Source of the DNA: Cranoglanis bouderius
Lineage: Eukaryota; Chordata; Actinopteri; Siluriformes; Cranoglanididae
Assembly (NCBI GenBank): GCA_023630585.1
Contig: CM042548.1
Location: 4,511,527-4,575,526 of the forward strand
DNA length: 64,000 bases
Direction: 5' to 3'
Below, in pieces: positions 12,101 through 27,400 of this stretch (within the stretch, counting starts at the first letter, position 1; each line of letters opens with the position of its first letter). The notes under the pieces were generated by a model. It did no database searches. It saw nothing but the letters and a program-made list of their open reading frames with translations, and was not told the DNA's origin. The translations under genes and the position numbers were made by a program.

Positions 12101-14545
12101 AGCTAGTATATTTATACTAGTATGGCTAACAAAAAAATCAAATGCAAATTGCATGGTTTCTTTTGCATGAGGCTGGCTCCTATTAGATTTATTAGTAATG
12201 TTGGCTTGATTAAGGTGAAGAGGATTTTACTCCTTCGAGGAAAAACTGTCTGATGCTTATAAGAACCATGAAAAGGCTGAACCCTGGTGCCAGGAATGCA
12301 ATACCCGGTAGCTATGGCGACCACCGGATTTAGCTGAAAAGGTGGCGTGTAGTCGCACCTCCTAATGGACGGCTAGGGAGATGGAGAGAAAAAGTGCCTT
12401 GATATAGCCAGTGGGCTGCGTAGTGCTAGTCTAAGCAGCTGGCTGATGCTCAGTGTGGCTGGCCTGGTACAGCAGTGGCAATTAAGTGACTAGCTCAAAC
12501 AAGAGGGCCACACCATTCAGATCCTACTGCTGTCTAACACTGTTGTTTCCTGCTCTCAATTACTCTACTCAAACATATGTCCTGTCTGCCTCTTCAGTGT
12601 CCTTTACCCTGCAGAAGAAGCTGTTATGTCTGGATTTATCTCTCAATCCAGACTTAAATACCTTGCTGGCCACAATGGAATATAATACAAGGTAGAAACA
12701 GAGCGAGGGAGAGAAGGCAAGGGCTTTTCATTAGCTTCCGTCACTACGCTGCTGTTATTTTAGGACGTCTGTGCATGGCTCCATGATGATGAGTCATGAC
12801 GAAGAGTTGAGGGTGGTTCAGTGGCAGAGGAACTTTATGAACACAAAACAGCCCTTGCTGGCGTCATCCAGCGGTGCCCAAATGAGTAACAAAACTATTA
12901 AAAAACCTAACTCGTGCACCAATATAGTGTTGTGCAATAATTCTGCTGTTGCTGCATTGCTCATTGCTGTAGATGTCTGCACTTCCAGAAAGTTCTCACT
13001 GACCTTGGGAGTGGCCACCTCCTCCTCCTCCATTAGGGCCTGCTCTGGAGAAGCGGTGCTTTGTGTGAAGCTGAAAGTTTCAGTGGAGGTCTGCAGGAGA
13101 ATGGGTGAGCGCAGGTGGCGTGTGGCTTGTAGAGCTGAAACAGAACCCTGTAGGAGAAGGACAATCTTCATTTTTATAGCATAGACATTAATGTATATAA
13201 ATGTTTTAGACATCCATCTCATCATATTCTTAATCAAATACACACATACACAAATGACAGCAGTTTAACTAGGGGTTCTTACAATAGATACCACTGGAAT
13301 GCAGTTTGCTTTGCATGACTTATTTGCACTCTTATAACATTTAAATACCTTGAGGAAAGTCTGCTCAGCCACAGTGCTTGGCCGGCGCTGGGCACCATTG
13401 AGCCGCTGTTCCACAGGAAAACTGCTTCTGTGGGCCTTGAGTCGCTCCACCAGCAGGTAGTAGATAGCAGCAAAATGATTGTAGCTTTTGTTCTGGAGAG
13501 ACTGCACAGAAGAAAGTTTGATAAAAGAAAATATATTTAGGACAAAGATTTTACAACAGTAATTAGTTCAGTATTTATTTCATTTGGAATTTTTGCCAAA
13601 TTTTTCTTCCAGTTTGTCAATTTCTGCCCACTAGCTAGTTCTACTAAGATGTACATGTACCATCATATGGCTGATGAGCATGTTTAGAGGAGAGCATTAT
13701 CTCCTCCTTTCTATATATAAGAGCTAAGAGATGCCTACAGTTGGCTAGCATCTTTGTAATCAGTAGGCCATCCTTCACTCCCATTGAATAGTGCACATTA
13801 TATTCTCTTGGACTCTCCATCTGTGGCATCTTTGTGATTTGTACTTGTGACCTCTAAGGCTAATGCTTAGTCCACTGCACTGCTTGAGAGTGTTCATTTC
13901 CTTTTCAAAATACTATGTAATAAAAGCTAATAAATATAATCATATGGACAACTGTCTAGTGTCTAGCTGAAAATTATAACAATTCTCTACCAATTACAAA
14001 CAATTAATTCTGAGATGCTCTGGCCAGCTAAGTGTCATCCTCACCTCTATGGTCTTGTGCTGGTCAATGCCAAGGTTGTGCATGAGACGAAGGACCTGCT
14101 CGCTATGCTCTCCCACGCCCTGCCGGTTGAGCTGGGGCTTTGGTGATGGTACCTCTTGCACCATCCAGCGGTGCTGACGAATCTGGCTTAGTGCCAACCT
14201 CTTGGCCGGGTCAAGGACCAGCATCCTCCGGATCAGGTGTTCGCAGTCTGGGGATAGACTGTTAGTTAAGGTTCACCAATGACAGTCCTTAGTGTAAAGA
14301 TTGCTGGAGGCATTCATCCTAACTTTCAGACTGTTAACATAGTGTAGTAGGCCTGAGAACTAAATATCGTCCTAGTTTCTGTGCATTATAGTAACTCCCT
14401 TACCCTCGGTCATGAAGTAAGGGATGCGGAAACGACCTTCAAGAACCCTCTGTCTCAAAACCGGCAGGCTGGGACCATCAAATGGTAATGCGCCACACAC
14501 TAGCACATATAAGACCACCCCCATACTCTGCATAACACACATACC

Positions 14546-14577
<32 letters not shown>

Positions 14578-17500
14578 AATCTAAAGCATCACTTGTACAG
14601 TATTACTCATAATGCCGCCTTTTCAGTGCACATGACCTCCGGATACGATGGTCGGAATTGTGCCTATAGCAGAGTTTACATTTTGTTTGCAAGTAGATAA
14701 TGTGACCAGTCACAGATGGTCTTTTACAATGGGCAAAACACTCTCTGTACATTTTTGATGAATATATTATGTGTAGTTAGCTAGTTATGAAGAACCCAAG
14801 CTATTATGTACTGCTAAAATGCTAACTAGCTAACATAGGCTAGCTAATTTGCCACAACCAAACGCATTGAAACAAAACATTCTGAATACCTTTTTAACTG
14901 ATAACATCTTACTGAAATATGAGTTAATATGAATTAATGCCGGATTTTTTGGTAACTGGTCACAGTCACATCCTGTATAGTTGCAAAAGTTTAAACCTGC
15001 AGCTTTGATCAGATCCAAAATTTCATATCCGCAGAGAGTAAGTGCTCCCCATAGTCCCTATACAACTTTCCATTGAAAATGACTGATTTTCAAACTATCA
15101 TGTCACTGTACACCACCACAATGGTGAAACAGTCAATGTGTAATTGAAGTGTAGACTTTCAGCTTTAATTCAAGGGGTTTAACAAAAATATTGCATTAAC
15201 CGTTTAGGAATTACAGCCTTTTTTTCATAGTTCTTCCATTTTCACAGGCTTAAAAGTAATTGGACAAACTAACATAATTATAAATCTAAGGATTATTTTA
15301 AATACTTGGACTTCTTGGTCTGGAATCCATGAACATCACAAAATGCTGAGTTTCCTCCACTGAGATGCTTTGCCAGGCCTTTACTTCAGCCACCTTCAGT
15401 TGCTGCTTGTTTGTGGGTCCTTCTGCCTTCAGTTTTGTCTTCAATTGGGTTGAGGTCATTGAACATTTAAGTACACTCCATTTAAGAAGCTCGCCTTAAG
15501 AAGCTCTTGGGTTGCTTTTGTGATATGTTTTGGATCATTAGCCATCTGTACTTTTAAGCACCAGTTTTGCAGCATTTGACTTAATCTGAGCAGAAAGTAT
15601 AGCTCTATACACTTCAGACCTCACTCTGCTTCTTCTATCAGCAGTCACATCATCAATAAACACCAGTGACCCAGTTCCATTGGCAGCCATACATACCCAC
15701 GCCATAACACTGCATCCACATGTTTGACAGATGATGTGGTATGCTTTGGATCATGAGTCCTTCCTCTCCTTCTCCATACTCTTCTCTTCCCATCATTCTG
15801 GTACACATTAATCTTGGTTTCATCTGTCCAAAGAATGTGGTTCCAGAACTGGTCTTTTTAGATGTTTTCTAGCAAAGTCTAATCTGGCCTTTCTGTTCTT
15901 GGGTGTTCTCTGTATTTACATTCATAAAGGCATCTCTTGATTGTAGATTTTGACATTGATATGCCTACCTCCTCAAGAGTGTTCTTGGCATGGCTAGATG
16001 TTGTGAAGGGGCTTTTCTTTCACAAGGAAAGAATCCTGCATTCATCGCTATAGTTGTCTTCCAGGCCTTTTAGTGTTGCTGGGCTCACCAGTGCATTCAT
16101 TATTTTTAAGAATGTACCAGATTGTTGATTTGGCCACTCCTAATGTTAGTCCTAAAGCTTATAAGTCATTTGTCCAATAACGTTTGAGCCTGTCAAAATG
16201 GAGGGATTAGGTAATAAATGTCTACTTAATGCAATATTTTTGTAAAACCCCTTGAATTTAAGGTGAAAGTCTACACTTCAATTACATATTGATTGCTTCA
16301 TTTCAATTCCATTGTGGTGGTGTAGAGTTGACAAAAATTGTCACTGTCCAAATACTTATGGACCCGACTGTACCTGGGGTGTCTCATTTTCAACATAAAT
16401 TAGGATGGAATTTCACAACTTAGATTAATTCTGAATGGATCAGGAGAGTGTGTGGTATAAACTCTCTTACCCAAATGTCCAGCTGTGGACCTTCATATTT
16501 CTGCCCTTCAAACACCTCGGGAGCCGCGTAAGGTGGGCTGCCACACCATGTGGCTAGTGGCTGCCCTGGCTGGAAGAAGTTCCCAAAGCCAAAGTCTGCA
16601 AGTGAGGGTGAAGAACTTCTGTTCACTAACTCAAACTATCAGCTTGGTAGCCTAACTTGGTAACTGACAGAAAATGAATAACAAAAAAAATGCAAGATGA
16701 GCCATAGTAAGATAGCTGGCCTTTGAGTAGTCCCTTTGTTTTCTATTCCTTACTGCTGACAACTGTGTATGACTTGAAGTCAAACATTTCAATCCTTGGT
16801 AGATGGCGTTACAGACCTGTTGTGGATTGTGTCAAATAATGAGTAGAAAGTAATAGACTAGGGTGATGAGGCCTGGATTTAAACAACAAAATGACTTGCA
16901 TGTCATCCAGGGTGTATTCCTGCCTCGTGCCTGTTGTTCCTGGGATAGGCTCTGCACCCACCATGACCCTGACCAGAGTAAAGCATTTACTGAAGATGAA
17001 TGAATGAATCATGAAAAGGTATACAGTATATGCGATTATGTTGAATTCCTGAAGCCAATTCACAGCCTGGCTCTGTTATGTAACAGGTGAATATGTGGGA
17101 GAGTGGATGTAAAGGGCAGCCAAGTGAAAGTCAGTGGGGGGGATATTACTACTTGGAATAAGACCGCAAAGGTCACTGCACCCTGAGTGGACAGGTTTTA
17201 TCTGCACTTAAGGTTCAATGGTAGAGTGAGAGAATTCAGTGTGAATAAACTGAATAAACCACCAGTGGAATGACTGGCTATAGAAGACTATAAAATAATA
17301 ATATTCTGATAAAACTGTGGTGGAGTTGTTAACCTTCATGACCTTATTTATATCTCTTCTTGGGTATTGACGACAATAAAAGTAGAAATTGCTGTTTATG
17401 CAAGATGCTATAGGAATAGCTTATAATGCACTTTCAGTTTCCACCTCAATATCTCAAGTTTAAATCTAGGTTATAGAGTAAAGGATTTTTTTTTTTTTTT

Positions 17501-20500
17501 AAACCATGACAAGCTGAAATTATAGCCAAGGTATGAATGTGTTAGCGAAGCTATGCCTTGCTTCATGTTGCTGAATACAGGTGCATCTCAATAAATTAGA
17601 ATGTCGTGGAAAAGTTCATTTATTTCAGTAATTCAACTCAAATTGTGAAACTCGTGTATTAAATAAATTCAGTGCACACAGACTGAAGTAGTTTAAGTCT
17701 TTGGTTCTTTTAATTGTGATGATTTTGGCTCACGTTTAACAAAAACCCACCAATTCACTATCTCAACAAATTAGAATACTTCATAAGACCAATAAAAAAA
17801 ACATTTTTAGTGAATTGTTGGCCTTCTGGAAAGTATGTTCATTTACTGTACATGTACTCAATACTTGGTAGGGGCTCCTTTTGCTTTAATTACTGCCTCA
17901 GTTCGGCGTGGCATGGAGGTGATCAGTTTGTGGCACTGCTGAGGTGGTATGGAAGCCCAGGTTTCTTTGACAGTGGCCTTCAGCTCATCTGCATTTTTTG
18001 GTCTCTTGTTTCTCATTTTCCTCTTGACAATACCCCATAGATTCTCTATGGGGTTCAGGTCTGGTGAGTTTGCTGGCCAGTCAAGCACACCAACACCATG
18101 GTCATTTAACCAACTTTTGGTGCTTTTGGCAGAGTGGGCAGGTGCCAAATCCTGCTGGAAAATGAAATCAGCATCTTCAAAAAGCTGGTCAGCTGAAGGA
18201 AGCATGAAGTGCTCCAAAATTTCTTGGTAAACGGGTGCAGTGACTTTGGTTTTCAAAACACACAATGGACCAACACCAGCAGATGACATTGTACCCCAAA
18301 TCATCACAGACTGTGGAAACTGAACACTGGACTTCAAGCAACTTGGGCTATGAGCTTCTCCACCCTTCCTCCAGACTCTAGGACCTTGGTTTCCAAATGA
18401 AATACAAAACTTGCTCCCATCTGAAAAGAGGATATTGGACCACTGGTCAACAGTCCAGTTCTTCTTCTCCTTAGCCCAGGTAAGACGCCTCTGACGTTGT
18501 CTGTGGTTCAGGAGTGGCTTAACAAGAGGAATACGACAACTGTAGCCAAATTCCTTGACACGTCTGTGTGTGGTGGCTCTTGATGCCTTGACCCCAGCGT
18601 CAGTCCATTCCTTGTGAAGTTCACTCAAATTCTTGAGTTGATTTTGCTTCACAATCCTCATAAGGCTGCGGTTCTCTCGGTTGGTTGTGCATCTTTTTCT
18701 TCCACAATTTTTCCTTCCACTCAACTTTCTGTTAACATGCTTGGATACAGCACTCTGTGAACAGCCAGCTTCTTTGGCAATGAATGTTTGTGTCTTACCT
18801 AGTGAACCAAACTGAGAGACCATTTTGAAGGCTCAGGAAACCTTTGCAGGTGTTTTGAGTTGATTAGCTGATTGGCATGTCACCATATTCTAATTTGTTG
18901 AGATAGTGAATTGGTGGGTTTTTGTTAAACGTGAGCCAAAATCATCACAATTAAAAGAACCAAAGACCTAAACTACTTCAGTCTGTGGCATTGAATTTAT
19001 TTAATACACGAGTTTCACAATTTGAGTTGAATTACTGAAATAAACGAACTTTTCCACGACATTCTAATTTATTGAGATGCACCTGTAAAGTCTTTAATAA
19101 GACTGAACTTTCAGTCAGTTACATTATGAAATGAGCAAGATGATATTGGCAATGCTTATTGATAGGTTTTATGTGATTTTGTATTATATATGTGCTGTGT
19201 CTGTACTTTGTATGGTTAGGATGAGGTGATATCTGTTGGGGAGATTGGGGATAGTATGGAAATTTACAGGAGCATGGGGTCTGTGCCAAAAGACCACTTG
19301 CTGTAACATATATCTGCCAATGTGCAATCTCTGTAATGTGTAATGCCCATCTTAACCTGTAATCTCTGCACTATTTAATACACAACCCTTTACATATAAT
19401 GAATTTCATATAGAAGAACTAGCAAGTGATGTTCAAAAATCTGCAAGAGCATGTCAACCAATCTCAGAGCAGTGTTCTGTCTCAAACTATTTAGCCTAAT
19501 CCATTAACCATGCTGCTTGGAAATAATTGTAATAATTCATTTCCTCCAGTCTTTCTATCTTTACATAAACTGTGAGATGCTCGGTGATTCACCAGTCTCT
19601 GTCGGTTTTACAGCCCCGGGTGTACGTGTGCGTGTGTTTGATGTCAGAGCATATTAGTTCATTCCTCGGTGCTACTGGCCTCGCTTCCACTTGACGTCAC
19701 TGGGTAAATATGTTATCCCAGAGTGGCTGAGAGACTGACTGCACTTGGTGTGTGCTTATGTGTGTTATCTGGTTTGAACTGTGGAATGCCTGAAGGAAGC
19801 TGAAGGATGGGTTTTGGTTTTAACAGATACTGCAGCAAGCAGACTACACCACACAAGACTACATAAAACGTCCAAAAATAACACTTTGTTAAGCCACATC
19901 CAGCCACTCTAGGGGAGCTGTATTTGGCGATGGATAAAAATGGTGGGAAACCGCTTTATATCAATACCTTTCTTTTATTTATTTACCAAAAATATCAGTT
20001 TATTCTGTACCCACTGAATGAAGCATTTTGCCAAGTTGTTGCAATCTTGCCTGCAATCTTGATATTCATGTTTGCATCGAGCAGCAGGTTCTCAGCCTTC
20101 AGGTCTCGGTGGACGATGCTGCGCTCATGGCAGTACTCCACAGCTGACAGGATCTGCCAGAACTTTCTCCGTGCTTCTGCCTCACTCAACCGCCCATGGC
20201 TAGCTAGGTAATCTGGAAATGCAGTCACAGAGACAGGTGTTATGACATGCCAGTTAGAGTGGTGCATTCAGTTTTTTAGCCAGAATGACAAAAGGGGAAG
20301 CAATTTGCATTGGTGATGTATGTTGCATTTTCAGGATATCTGATTTTACACCCATAAAAAAAAAAAAAAATCTTAGAAAAAAATCAGAGATTACAAAGAA
20401 CTGAACAACTGTTAATGTCCTAAATCTTTCAGTAAAGCAGCCCAACCACTGCAGTGCTTCGGCTACCACATACACACTAAATTTCAAGTCAATATGAAAT

Positions 20501-23500
20501 CTTAGTTAAATTTGTGTGTAACTGAAATAAATAAACTTGACAGTGTAAACTGTATATAAAAATGCAGTAACTTATCACACTAATGAGGGTCCTTATACAT
20601 TAATTTATTTTATTTATGAATAAATTAATTTGTGTCCAGATTCATAAATGAGGCTTATTGTTGGTATTGTTATGTAGTTCCTAACACTTTGGTCAAAATA
20701 TCTACAACACCACTGATGATTTAAATAAACATCAATTGCATAGAAAAACAGACCTCTCCAAGATGTGATTTCAAATGACAGTCTGGTGGTAACTGGGGTG
20801 CCAGGTCTAATTTTCACCCAGTGCCACCCATGTGGTCACACTTCTGGCCAGTCAAACATTGCACTGCACCTGATGGCTTTGGGGAATTTTATAATGTGCT
20901 TGTTAGGAAACATGATTGTGTGCTTGATTACTGCTTTACATAGACTTTGGTGGTAGACAAAGTTCGTAAGAACTTTCTTTTGGATTTACAGGAAAGATTA
21001 ACTAAACTAGGCATAACCAAATGGGCAGATGAGTTTAGTATATAATGATTTATGACCCACACTTAATAAGGATAATTAGGTTGTTGAGGCCAATTCACAG
21101 CTCACAACAATCGCAAAAGAAGTCCCAATTTTAGTCTAATATTGAAAAATGTCATGTATGTCATGTGTGAAAGATCAAGCTGAGCTCTCATCAGTCATGT
21201 TTGTTTTAATCTGAAGTTATGTTTGTTCATTAGATATTCTATGAAATCCCTGGTTCTGAGAGCAGTGTGGCAGCACTGTGTTAATGAAAAAGCAGCTTTC
21301 CGTTAGTCAGCGTGAAGCCGGAGGTAGCAGACGTGTGCTTCAGCTTCATGTGCACCATAAGGACACATGAAGTGCATGTGAATGGTTGGGTGTGATCGGT
21401 TGATAGACGCCTGTATTGTATAAGTAACTGATGACAAAACGTTTTTCATTACTGCGTTGTTAGCCAACTACAGAGCAGCTGGTCTGGATTATGAGGGGGT
21501 TTAGGCCCTGAAACTACAAGCAGCTTTGTGAAGTGTCATCTCATACATACTGGACCTACAGTAGAAGTGGTCACAGGTAAATGAGGTGACATTGATGGAG
21601 CGGGACGCCTGAAGCTGAAAGTGACTTTGTGGACATCCAAAAACTTTTCAGGTCGAGCAAGGGGGCGTCATGACATCGACTAAATCAAAGCTAGTCGTCT
21701 TAATGTGATTCAGGAATCCCAGAGGCTAAAGATATGTCGATTACAGGGCAGCCCAAATCCATGCTTAGTCCAATCAAAGAGTTCTGAAACCACTACCAGC
21801 TTATTTTTGGACTCTGACCTTATACTTGCCATTTAATTTCCCTTTCGCTCTTCTGTTCTTCTCGGCGTGTCATATATAAGGCAAATGGTGAGCTAAAGCC
21901 TCACTGGATAACCTCTTTTATCCCCTTCAGCTCTCACCTGCTGAAACATTACAAAACGTGGCTTTGATAATGATCTGCCCTCCTGGCGTCCTGTTCATAG
22001 GCAGGCTTATTGTGCTGGCGTTTGGGAAGTGTGCCAAGTGCATGCTTTGCTTTGATGTTAGCACCGGTTCTAACGTGATACATACTTAAAACCCTGCAGC
22101 ACTAATCTGAACCAGTACAAGACCACAGAGACCTGATCTCTAGGTGTATTTTTCTTAGTTTTGATTGAACTGGCTGGTCCTACCATCTAACATTTGATGG
22201 ATAACATCTCAAATGATTTTATTATATTACAGCAATCATCCTATGACCGTGCTGTAAAATGAAAGCAAACTTTTACCCTCAAACTGGCTAGTTACTTTGT
22301 GTGAATTTGCTGACTACGTGTTCTATAAGCTATATCAAAGGGTGAGAGTCATGGCATCATGACACTAAATGCCGGTAAGCATAAATGGCTAAGCAAAGAG
22401 CGAGAAGCCCAAAAGCATCGTCCCTTTTTCCATTATGGGTGCCATGGCTAATTAACAGAGATAAACAAAAGGCATCTGTTCAGTGCCCATTATAATATCG
22501 GAAGACCTGTAGGGGGATCAACAACCAGCGCAAGCAGATGGCGAAGTGACTACATGTACAGTCTGGTACAGCTACAAAATTATGCCACATCAGCTTGTCA
22601 AAGAATTTCGGAGCAGATTTGTGAGGAAAAAATGTAAGTGCTCACCAAAGATTTCCCCATTTTTGGCATACTCGGTGACCAAGTAGAGCATGTTCTTGGT
22701 CTCCATGACCTGTTGGAAGGGAAGAAACAACCCGTGTTAATAAAGTTCTGACTTTAATGGAGAAAAAGAATTAACATTATTTCACGTCAGTGTAAAGGCA
22801 AAAACTTAAACGTTGCTCACATTAAAAGAGTGCCAATCTGCATGGAAACAGTGATCACAAACACTAGGTATGTTGTCTGGAATATCGCAATACAACATTC
22901 TGGCTAGACGAATTTACAGCTCATGTCGTGTATCGCGATATTTCTGTTTAATATTCATTATGAACTCTACCTCTTCTTACACACTAGGCGGCAGTACCAG
23001 ATGTAGTAGCATACAGAGCATGGAGTTTGCGAGTGGGAACTTAACTGCCTCAAAGCATGCTTACTTAATAGTCCAAAAAGTTAAGATGATCAGATGGAAG
23101 TGTCAAACACAAGGCCTGCAGCCTCTTTTCATTTGGCCCACGTGACCGTGGAAAAAATAATACTGAAACGGCCTGTTATACACTAACGTTCAACATTTTC
23201 ACACTATCCAGAATTCACATCAGATCTGTAGCGTAGCCATCCAAAGTGCTGTAACCTAATGTATATATGTGCACTCCAATTTCTACCGTGGCTGGCTTGA
23301 CCATTGCTTGAAACGCAGATTCAAATAAACACCTGTGTGCTGCGCTTCATGTAAATCACACTTGAATCTAAAAACGATCCAGAAGCACACCATGCGTTGT
23401 GCTGGCAGTGCCATAACCAGAAATTAATTTCAGTGGGATGAGGAAATATACAAAATAAAATCACAAATGTTTTATCTGATTTAAATTGATGTGTGATGCG

Positions 23501-24342
23501 CTCGTGCATTTGAGGTGGATGTCAGACAGTTGTAGGAGCAGTGATGACTTAATATTTACTTAATCATTTAAAGCACAATCTACCGGCAAACAATCTTTCC
23601 ATATTAATAACGTTAAATACGCCAAAAAAATTATACACTTCGATTATGACCCACAAAAATGATCTCACAAAAAAATCTCTCAAAAATGCCGACGTGGCCC
23701 AGGCAGAATTTTGACACTCCTGCTGTATTGATACTGCAGTGGTTTAATTTGTTGTCATTACAAAATACATGTATAACAAATTAAAATGTTTTGTGTCAAA
23801 ATATTGTCGTCAAGTGTATAGCAGGTTGTTCCAAAATCTCCCATAGGTTTTCACTTAGGTTGAGATCTGAATTTCATGAATTGCATTAGGGGTGGGTGAT
23901 ATGACAAAAAATATATCACAATATATTCTCAATGGCATTTCTACAATACTACTCTATATGATGATGTATAGGTTTGCAAACACTTTCCCAGCAATACAGC
24001 ACTATTTAATGTCAGCAAAAAATGAATTTTTATATATTTAAAGATAATTTTATTTATAAAAAAAAAAATACTGTAACACTGAAAGGGAGAAAAGATTTAA
24101 TCTGAAACATAATATTTTAGCTGTAAATAATTTAAAAAATATTCAAAGTGAAGATATCACGATATCTCAAAACAAGTGCATTGTGACAATTTATCACAGG
24201 ATAAAAGTGATCAGTCCGAGCAACTTTGTATTGATCTGCAGTGGCACGTCCCTGTAAAGGGGACAAGTGGAGCCAAACCAATACCAAGTGTGACCAGCCA
24301 ATGCCAGCAAAACAAATAATGCTCCACCCCCCACCCACACCC

Positions 24343-24401
<59 letters not shown>

Positions 24402-27400
24402 CGCTGATTTTTTTTTTGCCTTTCATTGGTCTTCTGTCAGTTCTCTGGGTTTACTGTCTCACTATATTAGTTCTGACAGCTAAGGCCTGCACAAATTCCA
24501 ATATATTTGAACAAAACACCTATAAAATCCATGAATCCATCATAAGCCTCTTTGTAGGCTTAGAGACAGCAGGCGGCTTTCATCCGCAGCAGAATATGCA
24601 ACATATTGTCACAGAATGTAGTGCATTTTATGAAATCTCAACGATTCTCAAGTGCATAATGAGTAAATTGTAGCTGAACACCGCTTTAATAAGGGTCAGC
24701 ACTGGACTTCCCGCAGCAACGAGACTCACAGTATCCAGCCCTCATCAGTGTTATGTAACTGATCAACGCTAACCCTATAAGCAAACCACCACAACAGCTG
24801 GACTTGCATTGCCTTTGCTTTCCTGGACAGTGGTTGTGACTAACGGTAAAGACTTTATGCTTACGTAGCTGATGTATCAGAGAGTAACCTTTCTGGGGTT
24901 GAAAAGCAGTGGTAGTATGGGTAAATGGTTCATTGCTGGTGAAGAGATGAAAACTGAAAAATGAGAGTTGAATAGTTTTTTTCCTAACTTTGCTTTTAAT
25001 TTATTTTATCCCATTCTTTTCCAATTTGGTCATTTGCCAATTACCACCCAGTAGCCAGCTCTCCCTTATCACATAAGAGCTACCAACCGGTGAGGTTGAA
25101 GGCTAACACATGCTTCCTCCGAGACACGTGAAGCTAGCTATCTTTTCAAACTGCTGCTCATGCTATGTCACAGAGCAGCTGAACACTCTCAGAGGAAAGC
25201 AGTATGTGCCGTCTTCTGCATATATGAGCTTACAGATGATTAGTTAGTATCACTCTGACAGGAGAGAAAGAGTATTTTCATCCCTCCCACAGATGGAGCA
25301 TGGCCAATTCCCTTGGAAAAATAATATATGTACTTGGAAGGCTTTTTACATAAAATAATTATCACCTTAATATGGTGTTCCTCCAAGATTTACTGTTAGG
25401 CTGTTAACATAATGGAGGTCTGTGAGACCATGCTGTGGCCTAATTGGACACATTTCTTCATATCATAAAACAAAAGGGATGCTGAAATTCTGACTTCCAG
25501 TAATGATCTTGGTCCCTGCTAATGACATAACGTTTGGAGAAAGAATCCAGAAATTAAAAAGAAAAAAAAAAAAGGTAATATACTGGGACTAATGGGACTA
25601 TATTAGAATTATGGTACCTGACTCACCTGGTAAAGCTTGATGATGTGTGGATGGTCCAACAGCTTCATGATCTTCACCTCCCTGTAGATCTTCTCCAGGT
25701 TTGCAGCATCCAACTGGGTCTTATCTATGATCTTTATGGCCACCTGCATTTTGATGCAGATGTTAATTACTATTTTGGTGTTGCACATACACTTCACATC
25801 TCATGAATTGTCTAAAGTCAGGAAAGGATTACCGGTATGTTATTTCTTCATTTAGACCCATTATGGTCTATTATATAACTAACATTATTTATTAGATCAA
25901 TAAGTAATTCTTCAAGGTCCAAAGATACAAGACCACAGAGACACCAAGAGTATTTGTTGAGGACAAACACACCATATCCAGAAGCAAAGAAGTAGTCCCT
26001 AACGCAGTGATAGCCAAATGTGTTCAGTGTGCAGGTAGTTCAGGGTTTTTTTCTGCTTTCCTGCAGCCACACTCTGTTTCAGCTTATACCAGCAAAGTGA
26101 TCAAGTCTGACAGCGTAAGAGATTTTAAGGAAATGTCATTCTAGAACAATTAGAGGGTATGTCCTTTTTTTGTTTCCATTTGATTTTATGTATAAAGGAT
26201 GTGTAAAGAGATGTTTGTACACAGATTTCATAATACATTTTGGTTTCATTTTCAGCACAAGGAACAGGGTTATCATCCTGTGAAAAATTCAAACCATAAC
26301 ACTCCTACAAGGGACTGAACCTGCCCTCTGATGCACGAAACAGAGATGCAATGGAACCATGCATAAACACAATTTGTATTTTATTTTCACATCCAAGATT
26401 TGTGTCATGGCATAAAATGTATCAGAGGATTGGATTGGAAAATAAATCCAATCCAATTTACACCAACATTGGCTGGGCACAAGACAAATATTAAATAACT
26501 GCATCCCTAATGGTGCCACCATTACCTCCCATAGGGCATGGAACAAGACCACAAAACTGCTTTTAGAAACTATAATATACCACTAATGCAGTAATGCAGC
26601 ATTTCCCAATACAGCTGTTCTGTTATTTCAATCTTTTCCCAAGACCTGATAAAGGCCCGATCTCATGCAACCTTATATCTCACTTGGGACTATTTTACTG
26701 CTCTGCATCTATTTTTAAATATAGTGTCAGTGATGTACTGTGTAGATTTCCTCATCTTCAAACCGTTATTTCCCAGAACTGCACATACAATTTGCACATG
26801 GATGTCGGTGATCGGAGCCTGATGAACATCTCCTAAATGATGCCTCTTCCCTCTTGAACTCAAGGTAACTTAAGCTAGCACATACCTCGTTGGCACAAGT
26901 AAATGAAGTAGGGCTCCTCCACCTCCCATATCCAAATAAAACCCACTGTACTGAGCTTGCTAGCAAAAAAAAGCACTGGATTTAAAATAGATGACTAATT
27001 AAAAGCAAATTTCTTTCAAGTTTTCTCACATCATGTTTTGAAGGAGCCACAGTTCGCAACACATGGGGGCGGTGCCTTGGAAAGAGGTTTTACTTTGAAC
27101 CTTCTGCGAAAAGGAAACCTCTATTGTAAGGCTAATAAGTGCTGATACTTTTTCAGCCTTCAAATGATTAATCTACTCTAGATATATACAGATGTGTTTC
27201 TCTACACACTCAGACATAAAGGTACCAAACTGTACTTTTTCCTCATGGCTATGGGAAGTACCATCATGGGTGCATTGTTTCTACCTTTGGTATGTATCTT
27301 TTACTGGGATGGTGCATGCGGTGTAGCTTTAATTAGCTTTTAATGGAGGATGTAACGCAATACAAATACATTATTCTGAATAAAAGGATACAAATATAGA

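Noticed and set aside
12771..13184. 137-codon plus-strand ORF
   Set aside because: Antisense shadow of sik2 exon 9 and its flanks.
24132..24483. Several ORFs with poly-VC/poly-TH
   Set aside because: Products of a (CA)n microsatellite.
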